A stretch of 64,000 nucleotides of DNA from Dryas octopetala (taxonomy: Eukaryota > Streptophyta > Magnoliopsida > Rosales > Rosaceae). Positions 12,770 to 24,279 of this stretch are shown in pieces (the first letter of the stretch is position 1; the number at the start of each line of letters is the position of its first letter). The stretch is from the NCBI GenBank assembly GCA_963921425.1, contig OY992838.1:14136001-14200000 (forward strand), read 5' to 3'. Below the pieces are notes generated by a model, which saw only the letters and a list, made by a program, of their open reading frames with translations, did no database searches and was not told the DNA's origin. The translations under genes were made by a program, and so were the position numbers.

Positions 12770-13010
12770 CTGTGGGTTTCGGTGAGCTGGTTTCAGGGGG
12801 GGGGGTGGGTTTCGGTGGGGGTGGGTTTTCCGGGGAGGGTGGGTTTCGGGTGGGGGGTGGGTTTCGGCGGGGGTGGGTTTCAGCGGGGGTGGATTTTCGG
12901 GGGAGGGGGTGGGTCTCCGATGGGGGGGTGGGTTTCGGTGGGGGGTGGGTTGCCGATAGGGGGGTTTTGGGTTTCGGGGGAAGGAGGAGGGAGGCGCCGG
13001 CGCTGAGAGG
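12770..13010 (+). repeat. G-rich tandem repeat (G-quadruplex-prone)
   Basis: Imperfect repeats of GGGTGGGTTTCGG with runs of four to eight G follow one another on the plus strand inside the CACTA element, directly before the third sub-terminal repeat cluster. The open frames here are glycine-rich composition artefacts. Confidence 0.8.
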
Positions 13011-13109
13011 GAGTGGAGGGAAGGAGGAGGAGGAGGGAGGCGACGGCGCTGAGAGGGAGTGTGAGCTGCGAGGGAAATGCAGAAATGAACCCAGAGATGG
13101 GTTAAATTG

Positions 13110-13330
13110 AAAGACTTTGGGCGACGGACATGAATTCGTCGCCCAAAGTTACTTTGGGCGAGGAATTAATTATTTCGTCGCCCAAAGATACTTTGGGCGA
13201 CAGAATCATGTTCTTCGCCCAAAGTCGTTGACTTTAGGGCACCGTTTTATCCCGCCATAATTTCAGAATTTGGGCGACGCACCATTCGTCGCCCAAAGCT
13301 ACATTTCGTCGCCCAAAGTTGAGTTTTGGT
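13110..13330. repeat. Internal GGGCGACGAA repeat cluster of CACTA element
   Basis: Inverted pairs of GGGCGACGAA/TTCGTCGCCC words as at the ends, but about 2.3 kb from the 3' terminus. A second internal cluster lies at 14205-14320. Their placement on both sides of the ~340-bp modules suggests past internal duplication of element ends. Confidence 0.8.
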
Positions 13331-15190
13331 ATGAACTATGATCGTTCATATGTTCGAGCTCCAATACCAAACTTCTAGATCTTCAATTGACCTAATATTT
13401 TAGAGAAATGATCTTTGAGTGACAAACTAATAAATGAACGGTTCGGATCGTTAAAAACACAATCGACATATAAGATTCTACATATAAATCAGTGGATTTT
13501 ACACTTAAATAATAAAATTCTATTAACTATTTCGTGCAAACCTTGTCGATTCAATAATTGTGAAGACAATAACGTCATTACAACAATCATAGTCGTTCAT
13601 CATATATGTTCATACTCAAAGATCAACCCTGGAAAAAATCGGCTCAATCGGAGTTCATCTACCCGTTCGATTATTATTATAAGAATCAAGATCGTTCATA
13701 CATCCTAAATGTCAAACCTAACTTCTACATCTCCAATTGAGTTAATTTTTTGCATGGATGATCTTTGAGTGGGGCACTAAGGAATGATCAGTTCGGATCG
13801 TTAAAAACACAATACAAAAGTGATCTTCTACATACAAATACACTTGAAGAGTATAATTATATTAACTTTTGGGTAGAAATTTTGGCGATTCAACAATTTG
13901 TGAAGACTACAATGTGATTTCAACGATCGGAACCGTTCATTCTATTCGTTTATATTGGAAGATCATCCATGCAAAAAATCGGCTAAATCGGAATTCATCT
14001 CATACTTCGATTCGTATTAGAAAATTTACAATCGTTCATAAGTTTAACCACCGTTACCTAACTTCTACATCTCTGATTGAGCTAATTTTTTGCATGGATG
14101 ATCCTTGAGTGGGGAATTAAAAAATGAATGGTTATGATCTATGGAAATACAATCGTATCGTATGCTATTACATATATAAAATTGTAAACAAAAAAGTATT
14201 CTTACTTTGGGCGAGGAACTACAAATTTCGTCGCCCAAAGTTATCTTGGGCGAGGAAATTATAAATTCGTCGCCCAAAACCACTTTGGGCGATGAAATGT
14301 GAAGTTCCTTGCCCAAACCATTATTACAAAACAATCATTCCTACATTCGAGCTCTGATACCAAATATTTACATCTCCAATTGACCTAATTTTCTGCAAGA
14401 TTAATATTTGAGTGAGAAACTAATAAATGAACAGTTCGGATCATTGAAAACACGATCGACATATGAGGTTGTATATATACATGAACGGTTTTTGCACTTG
14501 AAGAATAAAATTCTATTAACTCTTTCGTTACAATCTTGTAGCTTCAATAATTGTGAAGACCACAACGTGATTATCACAATTAGAGCCATTCATCATATAT
14601 GTTCATACTCAAAGATCAACCCTGGAAAAAATCGGCTCAATCGGAATTCATCAACCCGTTCGATTATTATTATAAGAATCAAGATCGTTCATACATCCTA
14701 AATGCTAAACCTAACTTCTACATCTCCAATTAAGATAATTTTTTGCATGGATGATCTTTGAGTGGGGCACTAAGGAATGATCGGTTCGGATCGTTAAAAA
14801 CACAATACAAAAGTGATCTACTACATACAAATACACTTGAAGAGTATAATTCTATAGTTTTTTCGTTGAAACTTTGTCGATTCAAGAATTGTGAAGACTA
14901 TACTGTAATTTCAACGATCGGAGCCGTTCATTTTATTCGTTTATACTCAAACATCATTCCTGCAAAAAATCGCCCAAATCGGAATTCATCTACTCCATTG
15001 ATTAGTATTAGCAATTTCTTGATCGTTCATACATTTGAGCACCGTTACATAACTTTTACATCTCCAATAATCCTAATTTTTTGCAATGCTGATCTTTCAA
15101 TGAAGAATTAAAAATTGAACGGTTCGGATCGTTGGAAACACGATCGCATTGTATGATTAACATACATATAATTGTACGAAAAAAAAAAAA
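13330..15190. repeat. ~340-bp tandem modules inside CACTA element
   Basis: Five to six copies (starting near 13345, 13700, 14040, 14340, 14700 and 15020) share TGATCTTTGAGTGGGG, GGTTCGGATCGTT and ATACTCAAAGATCA in fixed order and are related to the modules at 4060-5190. Blocks 13370-14190 and 14340-15190 form a higher-order duplication separated by the cluster at 14205-14320. Confidence 0.85.
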
Positions 15191-15194
15191 GGGA

Positions 15195-15640
15195 ATGACC
15201 CTTTGGGCGACGAACAAATTTGTCGCCCAAACATAGTTTGGGCGACGAACAGAATTTCGTCACCCAAAGAGTCTTTGGGCGAGGAATATATAAAAATGAG
15301 TTTGGGCGACGAAATATTTTGTCACCCAAAGTATGTTTGGGCTACAAATTTACGTTTTCCTCGCCCAAAGACACTTTGGGCGACGAATATGTATATTCCT
15401 CGCCCAATGTATTTCTCAATTAATTGTTTGTCGCGTAAGTTTAGGCGACGAGATATGTTCGTCGCCCAAAGTAACTTTGGGCGAGGAACGTGTTATTCGT
15501 CGCCCAAACCTCTTTTGGGCGACGGACCTGTTCGTCGCCCAAACCTTTATGACATTGAGCGACAAATGTTCTTGTTCGTCGCCCCAAATTGCTTTGGGCG
15601 ACGAATATATGTTCGTCGCCCAAAGTTTCGTCGCCCAAAT
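15195..15640. repeat. 3' sub-terminal repeats of CACTA element
   Basis: About sixteen GGGCGACGAA/TTCGTCGCCC words in inverted pairs directly precede the 3' terminus. They mirror the 5' array. Confidence 0.9.
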
Positions 15641-15660
15641 ATGTTTTTCTTGTAGTGATT

Positions 15661-16770
15661 GGGCCTCATTCTACTGCTGAACAATGAGTAAAAAATCGAT
15701 TTGCAAAAGAATAGATATTTAGGCCAATGAGTTTCAAACTTGGATAGGCATAAACACTTAATAATACTAAAACAATTAACTCCAATACATGCATCTTTGG
15801 GAATGAATGTTGTTTTTTTGTATAAAAGGTCTAATCTAGATATGGGTCCTTCTTGGAGCGGCAGGAGGGTGGTCGCTCGGCCCATGCTCAAGGCCAGCCG
15901 TGTCGCCACGTGGGGCTGATCGCTCACCAGACCTTAATTTTGCCGAACCACTGCCTATATCTTACATCAGTTCCGTTAATTGATTATGTTAGGTGGCATT
16001 CTAAAACTACATAACCAGCTAATTTCACATCGCGGGAACAACATTTGGAGCAATAACCTGAACAGTTTGAAAGGATAAACCCTAGACTAATAATACAATA
16101 ACTCCACTGATCCAATTAGGCCCTCCTTCCATTCATCGATTCAAGTAATTCGCTATCAGAATTTTTCTGTTGTGAATCTCATGCACTCATCTCCATGTCC
16201 ACACATCATGTCATCTCCTTACGGTCCATGTGCCATGTGTCATCTCATTAGAGATTTTGTATACAATTTTTTTTTTTTTATATTTATAATAGTTATACTA
16301 TACTATAGTGCATGGGGTTTGTAAGGGTTTCATGAATAACTGACATCAATGATTGTCAAATAGTCACAATCTGGGTTTATTTAATGGTTTAACGTTTAGT
16401 AGTATTCTTTGGGGTTTATAATTGTTTGTAACTATTTGAGGGTGCGTAAGATTCTTTGGGGTTTATAGTTCATTTGAGTTTGGTGATTTTAACGACTTAG
16501 CTTGAAGCTATATAACCATCAAGAAAATTATGAGTTGAATTTGGTCTATTTATGTAGAGTTTCATGACCATAAGCGTTTTGACTCAAACTGCACACAAAT
16601 CAAAGTCAATAAAATTTCCAAAAAAAGAAATAAAAATAATTGTAATTTTATTTGAAGTATATATAAGTATTATTCACTACAATAATTTACATAAATTAGT
16701 GCAAATGGCTGGCATGTGGAAATTAAAACTTGTATATATGATATTCAAATTCCAGCAATGTCACTTTCAT
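15661..16770. other. Intergenic, no gene recognised
   Basis: AT-rich sequence between the CACTA element and the left arm of the large inverted duplication. Open frames are short and show no known motif. I see no terminal repeats in it. Confidence 0.4.
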
Positions 16771-17462
16771 ATTCCTTTTTTAGAGTGACTTAAATTGGCT
16801 GGGTGAAGGGATCACCAGTAATTGACCGGAGGGTCAGTAGTACTAGTGGGAGGAGATGTAAATGTGTAATGGTGGGTTTGGCTCTCTTTTTGGTCTTTAA
16901 AATTAAAATATAAAGGAAAATATTTTGATCTTTTTTGTCAAAGGAAAATATGATGATTGACCATTATATAATTAAAAAATATATATTTTGATTTAAATGT
17001 AAATGACATTTTTTCCCTTATTAGATTTAAGTTGGATTCATTGGTATTGGTTGATAATTGTTCAAATGAGAAAATTCATGCACAAAATAGTCCAACACCT
17101 AAAAAATTAGACAGGCTGGCTCACTTTAATTTTGAAATTAAATTGCATTTTGTCGCACAATAACATGCATAATTAATTACTTTAATATGATAATTATACA
17201 CATAAAAATTTTATTATATGTTAATATGCATTTTATAAAACAAATAACAAAATAGATATAACTCCAAAACTCCAAGACATATAGAATAAAATGCATAGCC
17301 CGCATCTCCAAGACAAATTTGGTGCTTTTATATAAACCCAATTACTTCTATGCTGTGGAGTCAAGAATTAAACCTTGGCCTTAATATGGGGATAAATGCA
17401 CTTACGTAGAAGCCCCTATAAATGGCCCACAATAATCGACTTACAAGGGGTAATGGTGTGAA

Positions 17463-17762
17463 TAAGCCTATTTTTAAGGTTTATTTATTAGTTTGGCCCT
17501 GAAAGTAACTTAAAGTCTCATTTTACCCCCTAAGGTTTATTTTGTATCACATTACTCCTAGAACTAATTTTTGTGTATCATTTTGCCTACGTTCTATTTT
17601 TAATTAATTTCCAAAGTTGTAAAAATAGGAATTAAGTGGACAAAGGGATACATGAGAATTAGTTTCAGGAGATAATATATGTAATACAAAATAAACCTTA
17701 GGGGGTGAAGTTAAACTAGAAGTTACTTTCAGGTGGTGAAATAGTAAATAAGCCTATTTTCA
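17463..17762. mobile_element. Palindromic MITE, ~300 bp
   Basis: Two ~145-bp halves form an inverted repeat (AATAAGCCTATTTT... and its complement, AGTTACTTTCAGG near the right end). The homologous copy in the right arm is at 62341-62625, so insertion preceded the inverted duplication. Partial relatives lie at 45398-45520 and around 60465-60585. Confidence 0.75.
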
Positions 17763-17799
17763 AATATTGATGTGATTTACTTAATTTTTTAATTTGAAT

Positions 17800-18010
17800 A
17801 TGATGAAATCGTATCTACCTAATTATATAAAATTTATTATTGCGATATGTAATATCTCAATAGTAGATACGATTATAATTGCATTTTCATAATTTTACTG
17901 GAACTGAATTTTTTAATATGATGAAATCGCATCCACCTAATTATATGAAATTTATCAATGAGATATGGAATATTTCAATGTGGATACGATTATTATTACA
18001 TTACCATAAT
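17800..18010. repeat. Two ~115-bp tandem units
   Basis: The units each start TATGATGAAATCG and run through ACCTAATTATAT to GATACGATTAT. Both units are also present in the right arm (62090-62300), so the repeat is older than the inverted duplication. Confidence 0.75.
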
Positions 18011-18529
18011 ATTTCTGAAACTCTATTTTGAATTCACTATAAATTAATTAGGATGGTATGCTTGGTCATGCATTAGAAAATAGTCAATTCATAACAAGAA
18101 GCCAATTGAAACAAGAGAGGTTTGAGGTCCCCATTAGATTTATTTGGGTGTTAGTGAAGTTTAATTTGAAAATCCTTGGCATGCATGTTTCGGTTCCAAA
18201 GTATGTTTTATTTATTTCATTTCCTCACTCAATCTTAACTCTATTTTTTCTCTCTAGGCTTCCCTTAAGTTTTATATACAATGTTTTATATGTGTTCTCA
18301 AATACTAACACAAAATAGCTTTTATATATGATTATCTATACTAGCAAAATTTTATGGTAGATATATGTTATAATAGTTATCAACAGTCCCCAACTGATGC
18401 AAGAATTATATTGAAAATTTAGATTAAAAATTAATTTGCAAGATGTCAAAATTGAGGTTCATTTGATCTACTCATTTTTTCCTTTAATATTTTTTTGCTT
18501 GCTAACATATCTACTTATTTTCTCAATGC

Positions 18530-18715
18530 AGCAATCTTGGAAGACTTTTTGAAAATGATCATGAGAAAAGTCTCATTTGAAATTATGAATATACATATTG
18601 AGAATGCATGTGGACATTCAAATTCAGTCGATCGGATCAATGATTTACCAGATTATCAGACTATATATAAACCAATATATATGGTACGTTTAATGTATAT
18701 ATCACTTAAATATCT
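18530..18715 (+). other. Conserved open segment, function unknown
   Basis: After an acceptor-like TGCAG at 18527-18531 the plus strand stays open for about 55 codons (LEDFLKMIMRKVSFEIMN...). The same frame is open in the right arm (61601-61400, minus). Only a few codons differ. It has no motif I recognise, and the neighbouring sequence on the opposite strand is plant-mobile-domain relic, so it could also be intron of that old gene. Confidence 0.25.
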
Positions 18716-18789
18716 TGGGAAACAATGTCTACTTTGGCATTTTTTTTCTTCCAAACTTTTATGTAGTTATTATAATTATGTATTTACTT

Positions 18790-19465
18790 TAACTATCTCT
18801 TGTGCAAGCAGGCAAATAACCATCCTCCACATAATCACCCAAGAGCTGCACCAACCAGTGATACAACAAATTGACTTGGTGCTTGTGATGGAGCAACAAA
18901 ACAAGGAAGGTCTTGATCAAATCCAAACTGCATAGCTACTCATGTGGAAGGTACTGCTCAATTGTACCACCAAGTCCAGCTAGCTAACTCACTCACCTTC
19001 AAGCATCTGGCAAATGACAGTGATTCATCATCCAAAACAGAATTGATCAATACCCACATTTCCTCTTCAGGGTAGTATTTAGGAAAATCCATGTTCTGAT
19101 TCTTCTGAATTGGCAAGGAATAAGGATTTGATCATCCAAAACAGAATCAATCAATACCCACATTTCCTCTTCATGGTAGTATTTAGGAAAATCCATGTTC
19201 CGATTCTTCTGAATTGGCAAGGAATAAGGATTTGATCTTAACCATTCATGTGATATATAAACAGTGTATACATTTATTCTTGAAATAGTACATATTGGCG
19301 AGATACCTGAGGGGTATGATCCCTTTGTCACCTCCATTGAAGTAAGAATAGAATTGATTTATATTAATGAATTCTTTGTAACCAGCAATCAACTTTTTAT
19401 AATACTGTGGAAGAATTCCACCTGCAAAACTCTCTGCATTTGCCACTCCATCAACACTGTCAAAA
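18790..19465 (-). pseudogene. Plant mobile domain (PMD) relic, left arm
   Basis: On the minus strand broken frames give AESFAGGILPQYYKKLIAGY, then NPYSLPIQKN, MDFPKYYHEEEMWVLIDSVL and further on the equivalent of QFGFDQDLP seen in the right arm. This order is that of the plant mobile domain (aminotransferase-like, PF10536 type) carried by many transposon-related and MAIN-like proteins. Frameshifts, stops and a 104-bp internal duplication (19029-19236) disable it. No start, no complete domain and no transposase gene are left. Confidence 0.55.
19029..19236. repeat. 104-bp tandem duplication in PMD relic, left arm only
   Basis: CATCCAAAACAGAAT begins each unit (19029 and 19133) and GGAATAAGGATTTGAT ends each. 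The right arm has one copy (about 60955-61052), so this duplication happened after the arms separated. Confidence 0.85.
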
Positions 19466-20560
19466 GATACAAAGTCATATATGAATATTCATAAATACAA
19501 AAGTCATAAGCGTCAATCTCTAGCCAAGAATTCATTCTTAATTAGCTCGGGTAAGGGCTAGCAAATTAAGCAACGACCAGAAACCCGATCTTTACCAACT
19601 TATATAGTACGTACGTCATCAATAATTGGGTGGTACCCGAAACAACACCATATACCTTTCTATTATGCCAGGGCATCCTTGAGATTTTGGAGTCCGAGCC
19701 GCAAACCATAAAAATTGAGCCATCGTCCCTCTTCATATACAGTCACATGATTTTTCACTTCTTCGATAGATACTCACATTATTTGAACCTATACTATATA
19801 AGGGTAAAAATTAAATTTAGGGGCACTATATATTTGGAGGCTCGAGGAGATCATCTACCTCACCCACACTCAAGGACGACCTGACCAGTCCTAATTAAGA
19901 ACTAGGAGGCCTTGTTAAACATCCAAGTTGAGACCCATTTTTCATCAAAGAAAACAATAATAAAAAATGTTTGGACAAAACATATTACCCAGACAAATCA
20001 AAAGCAATCTTTCTCCACAAAGAGGCCAATACTGTCTTACAAAATTGTTGGTAAACAAAAAAAAGAAACAAAATACATATATGTATATCCAAAAAAAGAG
20101 AAACATGGAGAAAAGTAGAATCTAAACATGATTTTCATTAGGGATTTTTTACAAGTTACCCACCTGCATTATGATCCTGTTAATTTGCACTTCACCACCT
20201 AACATTTTTTTTTTTTCTCAATGTGGCACCTTCATTTAAAAAAATTTGCAATGTCACACCACCGTCCAATTTTGTCAGAAAATAGTCATGTGCACCACAT
20301 GTGACCTTTTTTTAAAGGTCATTTTGGTCTTTTTGAGTGTCATGACATTTATTTAGGAATTCTTCTATTCATACCCTAAAATATTCTCTCCATACCCATA
20401 AATTTCTAATATTACCCAAAAATCAGATTTAAAAAAAAAAAGTTAAAAACACAGTAGCAAACTCATCACCTCAGTCTCCCTCCTTCACTCACCGATGATC
20501 CTTCACTCTGACCTCCTTCCAACCAGCCCCTCCCATATTTCTCTCTATTCTTCTTCTTCT

Positions 20561-20561
<1 letters not shown>

Positions 20562-20614
<53 letters not shown>
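20562..20614. repeat. (CT)n microsatellite
   Basis: About 26 perfect CT units. Copy 2 has a shorter run (24059-24086), and the right-arm equivalent near 53330 is reduced to a few units. Confidence 0.95.
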
Positions 20615-20618
<4 letters not shown>

Positions 20619-21091
20619 GGGAAAGCCAAAATCACCAACCATCATGAGCATTTGAGGATACCAACAACCAAAGTAACACAAAGCCAACATCTTTGCAGTT
20701 TACAGAATACCCATCATCAAATTAGCATTTAAAAATTGGGTTTCCACCAAACATAAATCATCAAAGTAGAAAAGTATGAACTAAATCAAATTAATAGGGC
20801 ACAAGCAGAGAAAAACCGAAAATCCCAATGAAGCCTCCTTAATTCTCCAATCAAAGTAATAGAGTAAAACAAGAGCGAACACCAACAGTCATGTGATTGA
20901 GATGATTGTCCGCAAATGCAGGTCGAATTTTGTCAGGGAACTCATGTGATTGAGATGATTGTCTGCAAATGCAACTCAAATTTGTCGGGGAAATCATGTG
21001 ATTGAGATGATTGTCCTTCTCACCAACATTATTAATAGACCCTAGAAACAATTACTTTTAACGATTATTCATCCAATTTACTAATTGATTT

Positions 21092-21612
21092 TGGCCAAAT
21101 GACATTTTTGGTCCCTGTTCTTTTGCAAAATTTTCACTTTTATTTTGGTTCCTGTACAATTTTTGGACCCTGTATATTTATTTTTGGCGATTTGGTCTCA
21201 TACTTTCTAGACGATAGAAATTAAGTCCAAATAGTAAATATCGTTTAAATAGTTGACGAAAAATCTGACGTGCAAGCACATGCTTCGCTTATGACATTTC
21301 GAATATTTAATCCACCTAGATGCCTATTTTAAGCCCCTAACACCATTTAACATATTCGGTTTGATGTTGAAATTTGTTAATTTTTTTAAAACTGATAGCA
21401 TTTAATAGTGGGTATGAGCTTACATAAGCATCCGGGTGAAGTAAGATGTCTGAAATGTTACTCAATGCAAGGTACGTCAAATTTTCCATCATCTTAACGA
21501 TTTGGAGTTAATTAATATCGCATTGGAACTACGGGATTATAATTGTTAAAATTAAAAGAACACAACCAAAGTGAAAATTTTATAAAAATACAATCATTGA
21601 AAGTATCATTTT
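21092..21612. mobile_element. Short TIR element (MULE-like MITE), copy 1
   Basis: Starts GGCCAAATGACATTTTTGG and ends with the diverged complement (CAATCATTGAAAGTATCAT). Related copies lie at 25244-25780 and, inverted, at 52383-52856. No coding capacity. Confidence 0.55.
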
Positions 21613-22002
21613 ATAAAATTTTATAAATTTTATAGATACTCACATTATTTGAACCTATAATACATATAAGGGTAAAAAATTTAGGGGCTCTATATATTTG
21701 GAAGCTCGAGGAGATTGCCTACCTCACCCACGCTCAAGGACGGCCTAACTAGTCCTTAGAACTAGGAGACCTTATTAAAAATCCAAGTTGAGACCCTTTT
21801 TTCATAAAAGAAAACAATAATAAAAAATGTTTGGACAAGACATATTACCCAGACAAATCAAAAGCAATCTTTCTCCACAGAGAGGCCAATACTGTCTTAC
21901 AAAATTGTTGGTAAACAAAAATTACTTCAACAAAAAAAAGCAACAAAATACATATATGTATATCCGAAACAAGAGAAATATAGAGAAAAGTAAAATGTAA
22001 AC

Positions 22003-23629
22003 TATTGCCCTTTTTTGTACAACTTGTTTTACTTAGAATTTGAAATGAATACCAAGTTGTAGCTCCAAAGTATACGAATCGCTTTGTGTAAGCATAGTGT
22101 ATAAGTACGAGGTCGATCTCATGACGAATAGATTGATGCGGTACACATTTACTTGACTAACGTTTATTGAAAGTAGTAAAAGAATGGGGGGTTGAGAAGT
22201 GAGTTCTATCCCAAGTGCATAAAAGTAAAAGGATTGACATGCTAGAGTTTAGAATCCACCTTAACCTCAGAAATACAACCATTAGAGGCGTCATACTCTA
22301 CATAACAAGTATCTATTATCAAAGTTTTGCCTACCAACTAGGTTTGGCTAGTGACTAGTACCTTATTCATACTTGGATCTCAAAACAGTATCACTAAACA
22401 CTTAACTAAACATGTGCCCCCATCAGTTACAATTGATGGTCGATTTCTCGAAGCTAAACACAAGCATAGAGTTATTAAGATTTATGAACGAAAAAACATG
22501 CAAATCATAGAGGTAAGACAAATCATCCCCTACGTTCCACAAAACTAATCTCAATGCCCTCATGAATTTAGTGCTTTTGTCTAGTACACACTAAACCCAA
22601 ACAATAGCTAGATGCAAACAACTAGGGTGATCAATCCTAAGAAATAAACAATCTAACATGTCGTTAAACCAGAGATTAAGAGTTTGGTACTAGATAAACA
22701 TTGTTATGCATGCATGCCCTTTGGTTAACCTCGAAGTCTCCTGTCATGATGTTATGGTTTAACTTCGATTAAGGTTTCATCCTTACTCTAACATGTCCAG
22801 GGGTTCTTAACTAGTTCATATGAAAAGATGGATTAGATCAATCACTAAAAGAAAAGCAAAGGCATAATTGAAATAGAAGATCAAATATAAGGAATATTAG
22901 AAAAGCAAAGGAATAATTGAAATAGAAGATCCATCACTAACTTCTCCTTGCGCCACCTCTACTCTCTCTTCTCTCTCTACTTTCTAAATTCAAAACTGAG
23001 GGATTATGAGAATGAGAGGTGAGGGGCTCCTTTTATAGGATAAGTTTTCCTAGTGAGGTGCGGCTAAAGGAGTGTGCAACAAGGAAGTGGTGGTGGCAAG
23101 GCTTTCCTTGTCTTGTAGGCCACCCTAGACAGTGGTTGCTTTGGAGGCAAGGTGGATGCGTTGCCGTGCACTTCACTTGAGTAGGCGTCAAGGAGATGGA
23201 CTAGCCCTTGGGGCTTTGTGCGCACTAATGGAGGTGGGCCGGCCTTGTGGTGTGCGGATGTGTAGGATTGGGCCTCCACGTGCGGCGGCTTAGAGGTGGC
23301 GCCTACTCTTGTGGGCTTTGATGGCCGACCTTGAGTGGTGGCACCTCCTTTGTGTTGAGCTGCAAGCCTTGTGGTCTTGTGAGGCCTTGTTCATACATGC
23401 TTGCTGCCCTCTAGTGGCCCAATTGGGCCTCTCTTGGTTCATTCTTCCTTATTTTGCATCAGGTAGCCCAATTGTATCTCCAAAAGTGCACGTTTCAGCC
23501 CGTTTTCTCCATTATGCCCTGAAAAACCTAAAAACACAAAAACAAACAAAATCCTACAAAATTATCAATTTCTAACAAGCTATGTGAGAGAATAATTGTA
23601 TAAAAAGATGGTGTAAAATACGTCCAACA
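22003..23629. mobile_element. 1.63-kb LTR-like insertion
   Basis: Copy 1 lacks this segment, and TAAAC flanks it on both sides (21998-22002 and 23630-23634). Read on the minus strand it starts TGTTGGACGTATTTTACACC, as LTRs often do, but the other end (GGGCAATA) does not finish in CA. It has no gag or pol. A solo LTR with one altered end is the best reading. Open frames inside show no known domain. Confidence 0.55.
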
Positions 23630-24054
23630 TAAACATGATTTTCATTAAGGTTTTTTTACAAGTTACCCACCTGAATTATGACCCCGTTTGCATTTCACCA
23701 CCTAACATTTTTTTTCCTCAATGTGGCACCTTAATTTAAAAAAATTTGCAATGTCACACCTCCGTCCAATTCTGTTAAAAAATAGTCATCTGCGCCGCAT
23801 GTGACCTCTTTTTAAAGGTCATTTTGGTCTTTTTGAGTCCCATGACATTTATTTAGGAATTCTTTTATTCATACCCTAAAATATTCTCTCCACACCCATA
23901 AATTTCTAATATTACCTACAAATCAAAATTTTTCAAAAATTGAAAAAAAACACAACAGCAAACTCATCACCTCATCCTCCCTCCCTTCACTTACCGACAG
24001 TCCCTCACTACGACATTGCCTTTCCCCCTCTCCCCTCCTTCCAATCAGCCCCTC

Positions 24055-24058
<4 letters not shown>

Positions 24059-24086
<28 letters not shown>
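24059..24086. repeat. (CT)n microsatellite, copy 2
   Basis: About 13 CT units, the shortened counterpart of 20562-20614. Confidence 0.85.
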
Positions 24087-24089
<3 letters not shown>

Positions 24090-24279
24090 GACAAAGCCAA
24101 AATCACCAACCACCATAAGAATTTGGGGATACCAACAACCAAAGTAACACAAAGCCAACATCTATATATATATGCAGTTTACAGAATACCCATCATCAGA
24201 TTATCATTTAAAAATTGGGTTTCCATCAAACATAAATCATCAAAGCAGAAAAGTATGAACTAAATCAAAGTAATAGGGC

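Larger units (their letters stand above)
9907..15657. mobile_element. Complete CACTA (En/Spm) element, 5751 bp
   Basis: The 5' terminus CACTACAAGAAAAA and the 3' terminus TTTTTCTTGTAGTG are inverted repeats, flanked by a perfect 3-bp duplication ATT (9904-9906, 15658-15660). Sub-terminal GGGCGACGAA/TTCGTCGCCC words fill 9930-10470 and 15195-15640, with further clusters at 13110-13330 and 14205-14320. The only gene seen is a TnpA-like gene on the minus strand; there is no TnpD/TNP2 transposase, so the element would depend on a partner. Family features (CACTA ends, 3-bp duplication, sub-terminal arrays) are established for En/Spm. Confidence 0.95.
19762..21615 (+). repeat. Direct duplication inside left arm, copy 1
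   Basis: From AGATACTCACATTATTTGAA to the end of the MULE-like element near 21612, this stretch is repeated directly downstream (21630-25780). The right arm carries only one equivalent (52380-54085). It contains a CT microsatellite at 20562-20614 flanked by conserved sequence and no gene. Confidence 0.8.

Noticed and set aside
12772..13110. Glycine-rich protein frames
   Set aside because: The frames are produced by the G-rich tandem repeat; both phases give equally glycine-rich sequence and there is no signal peptide.
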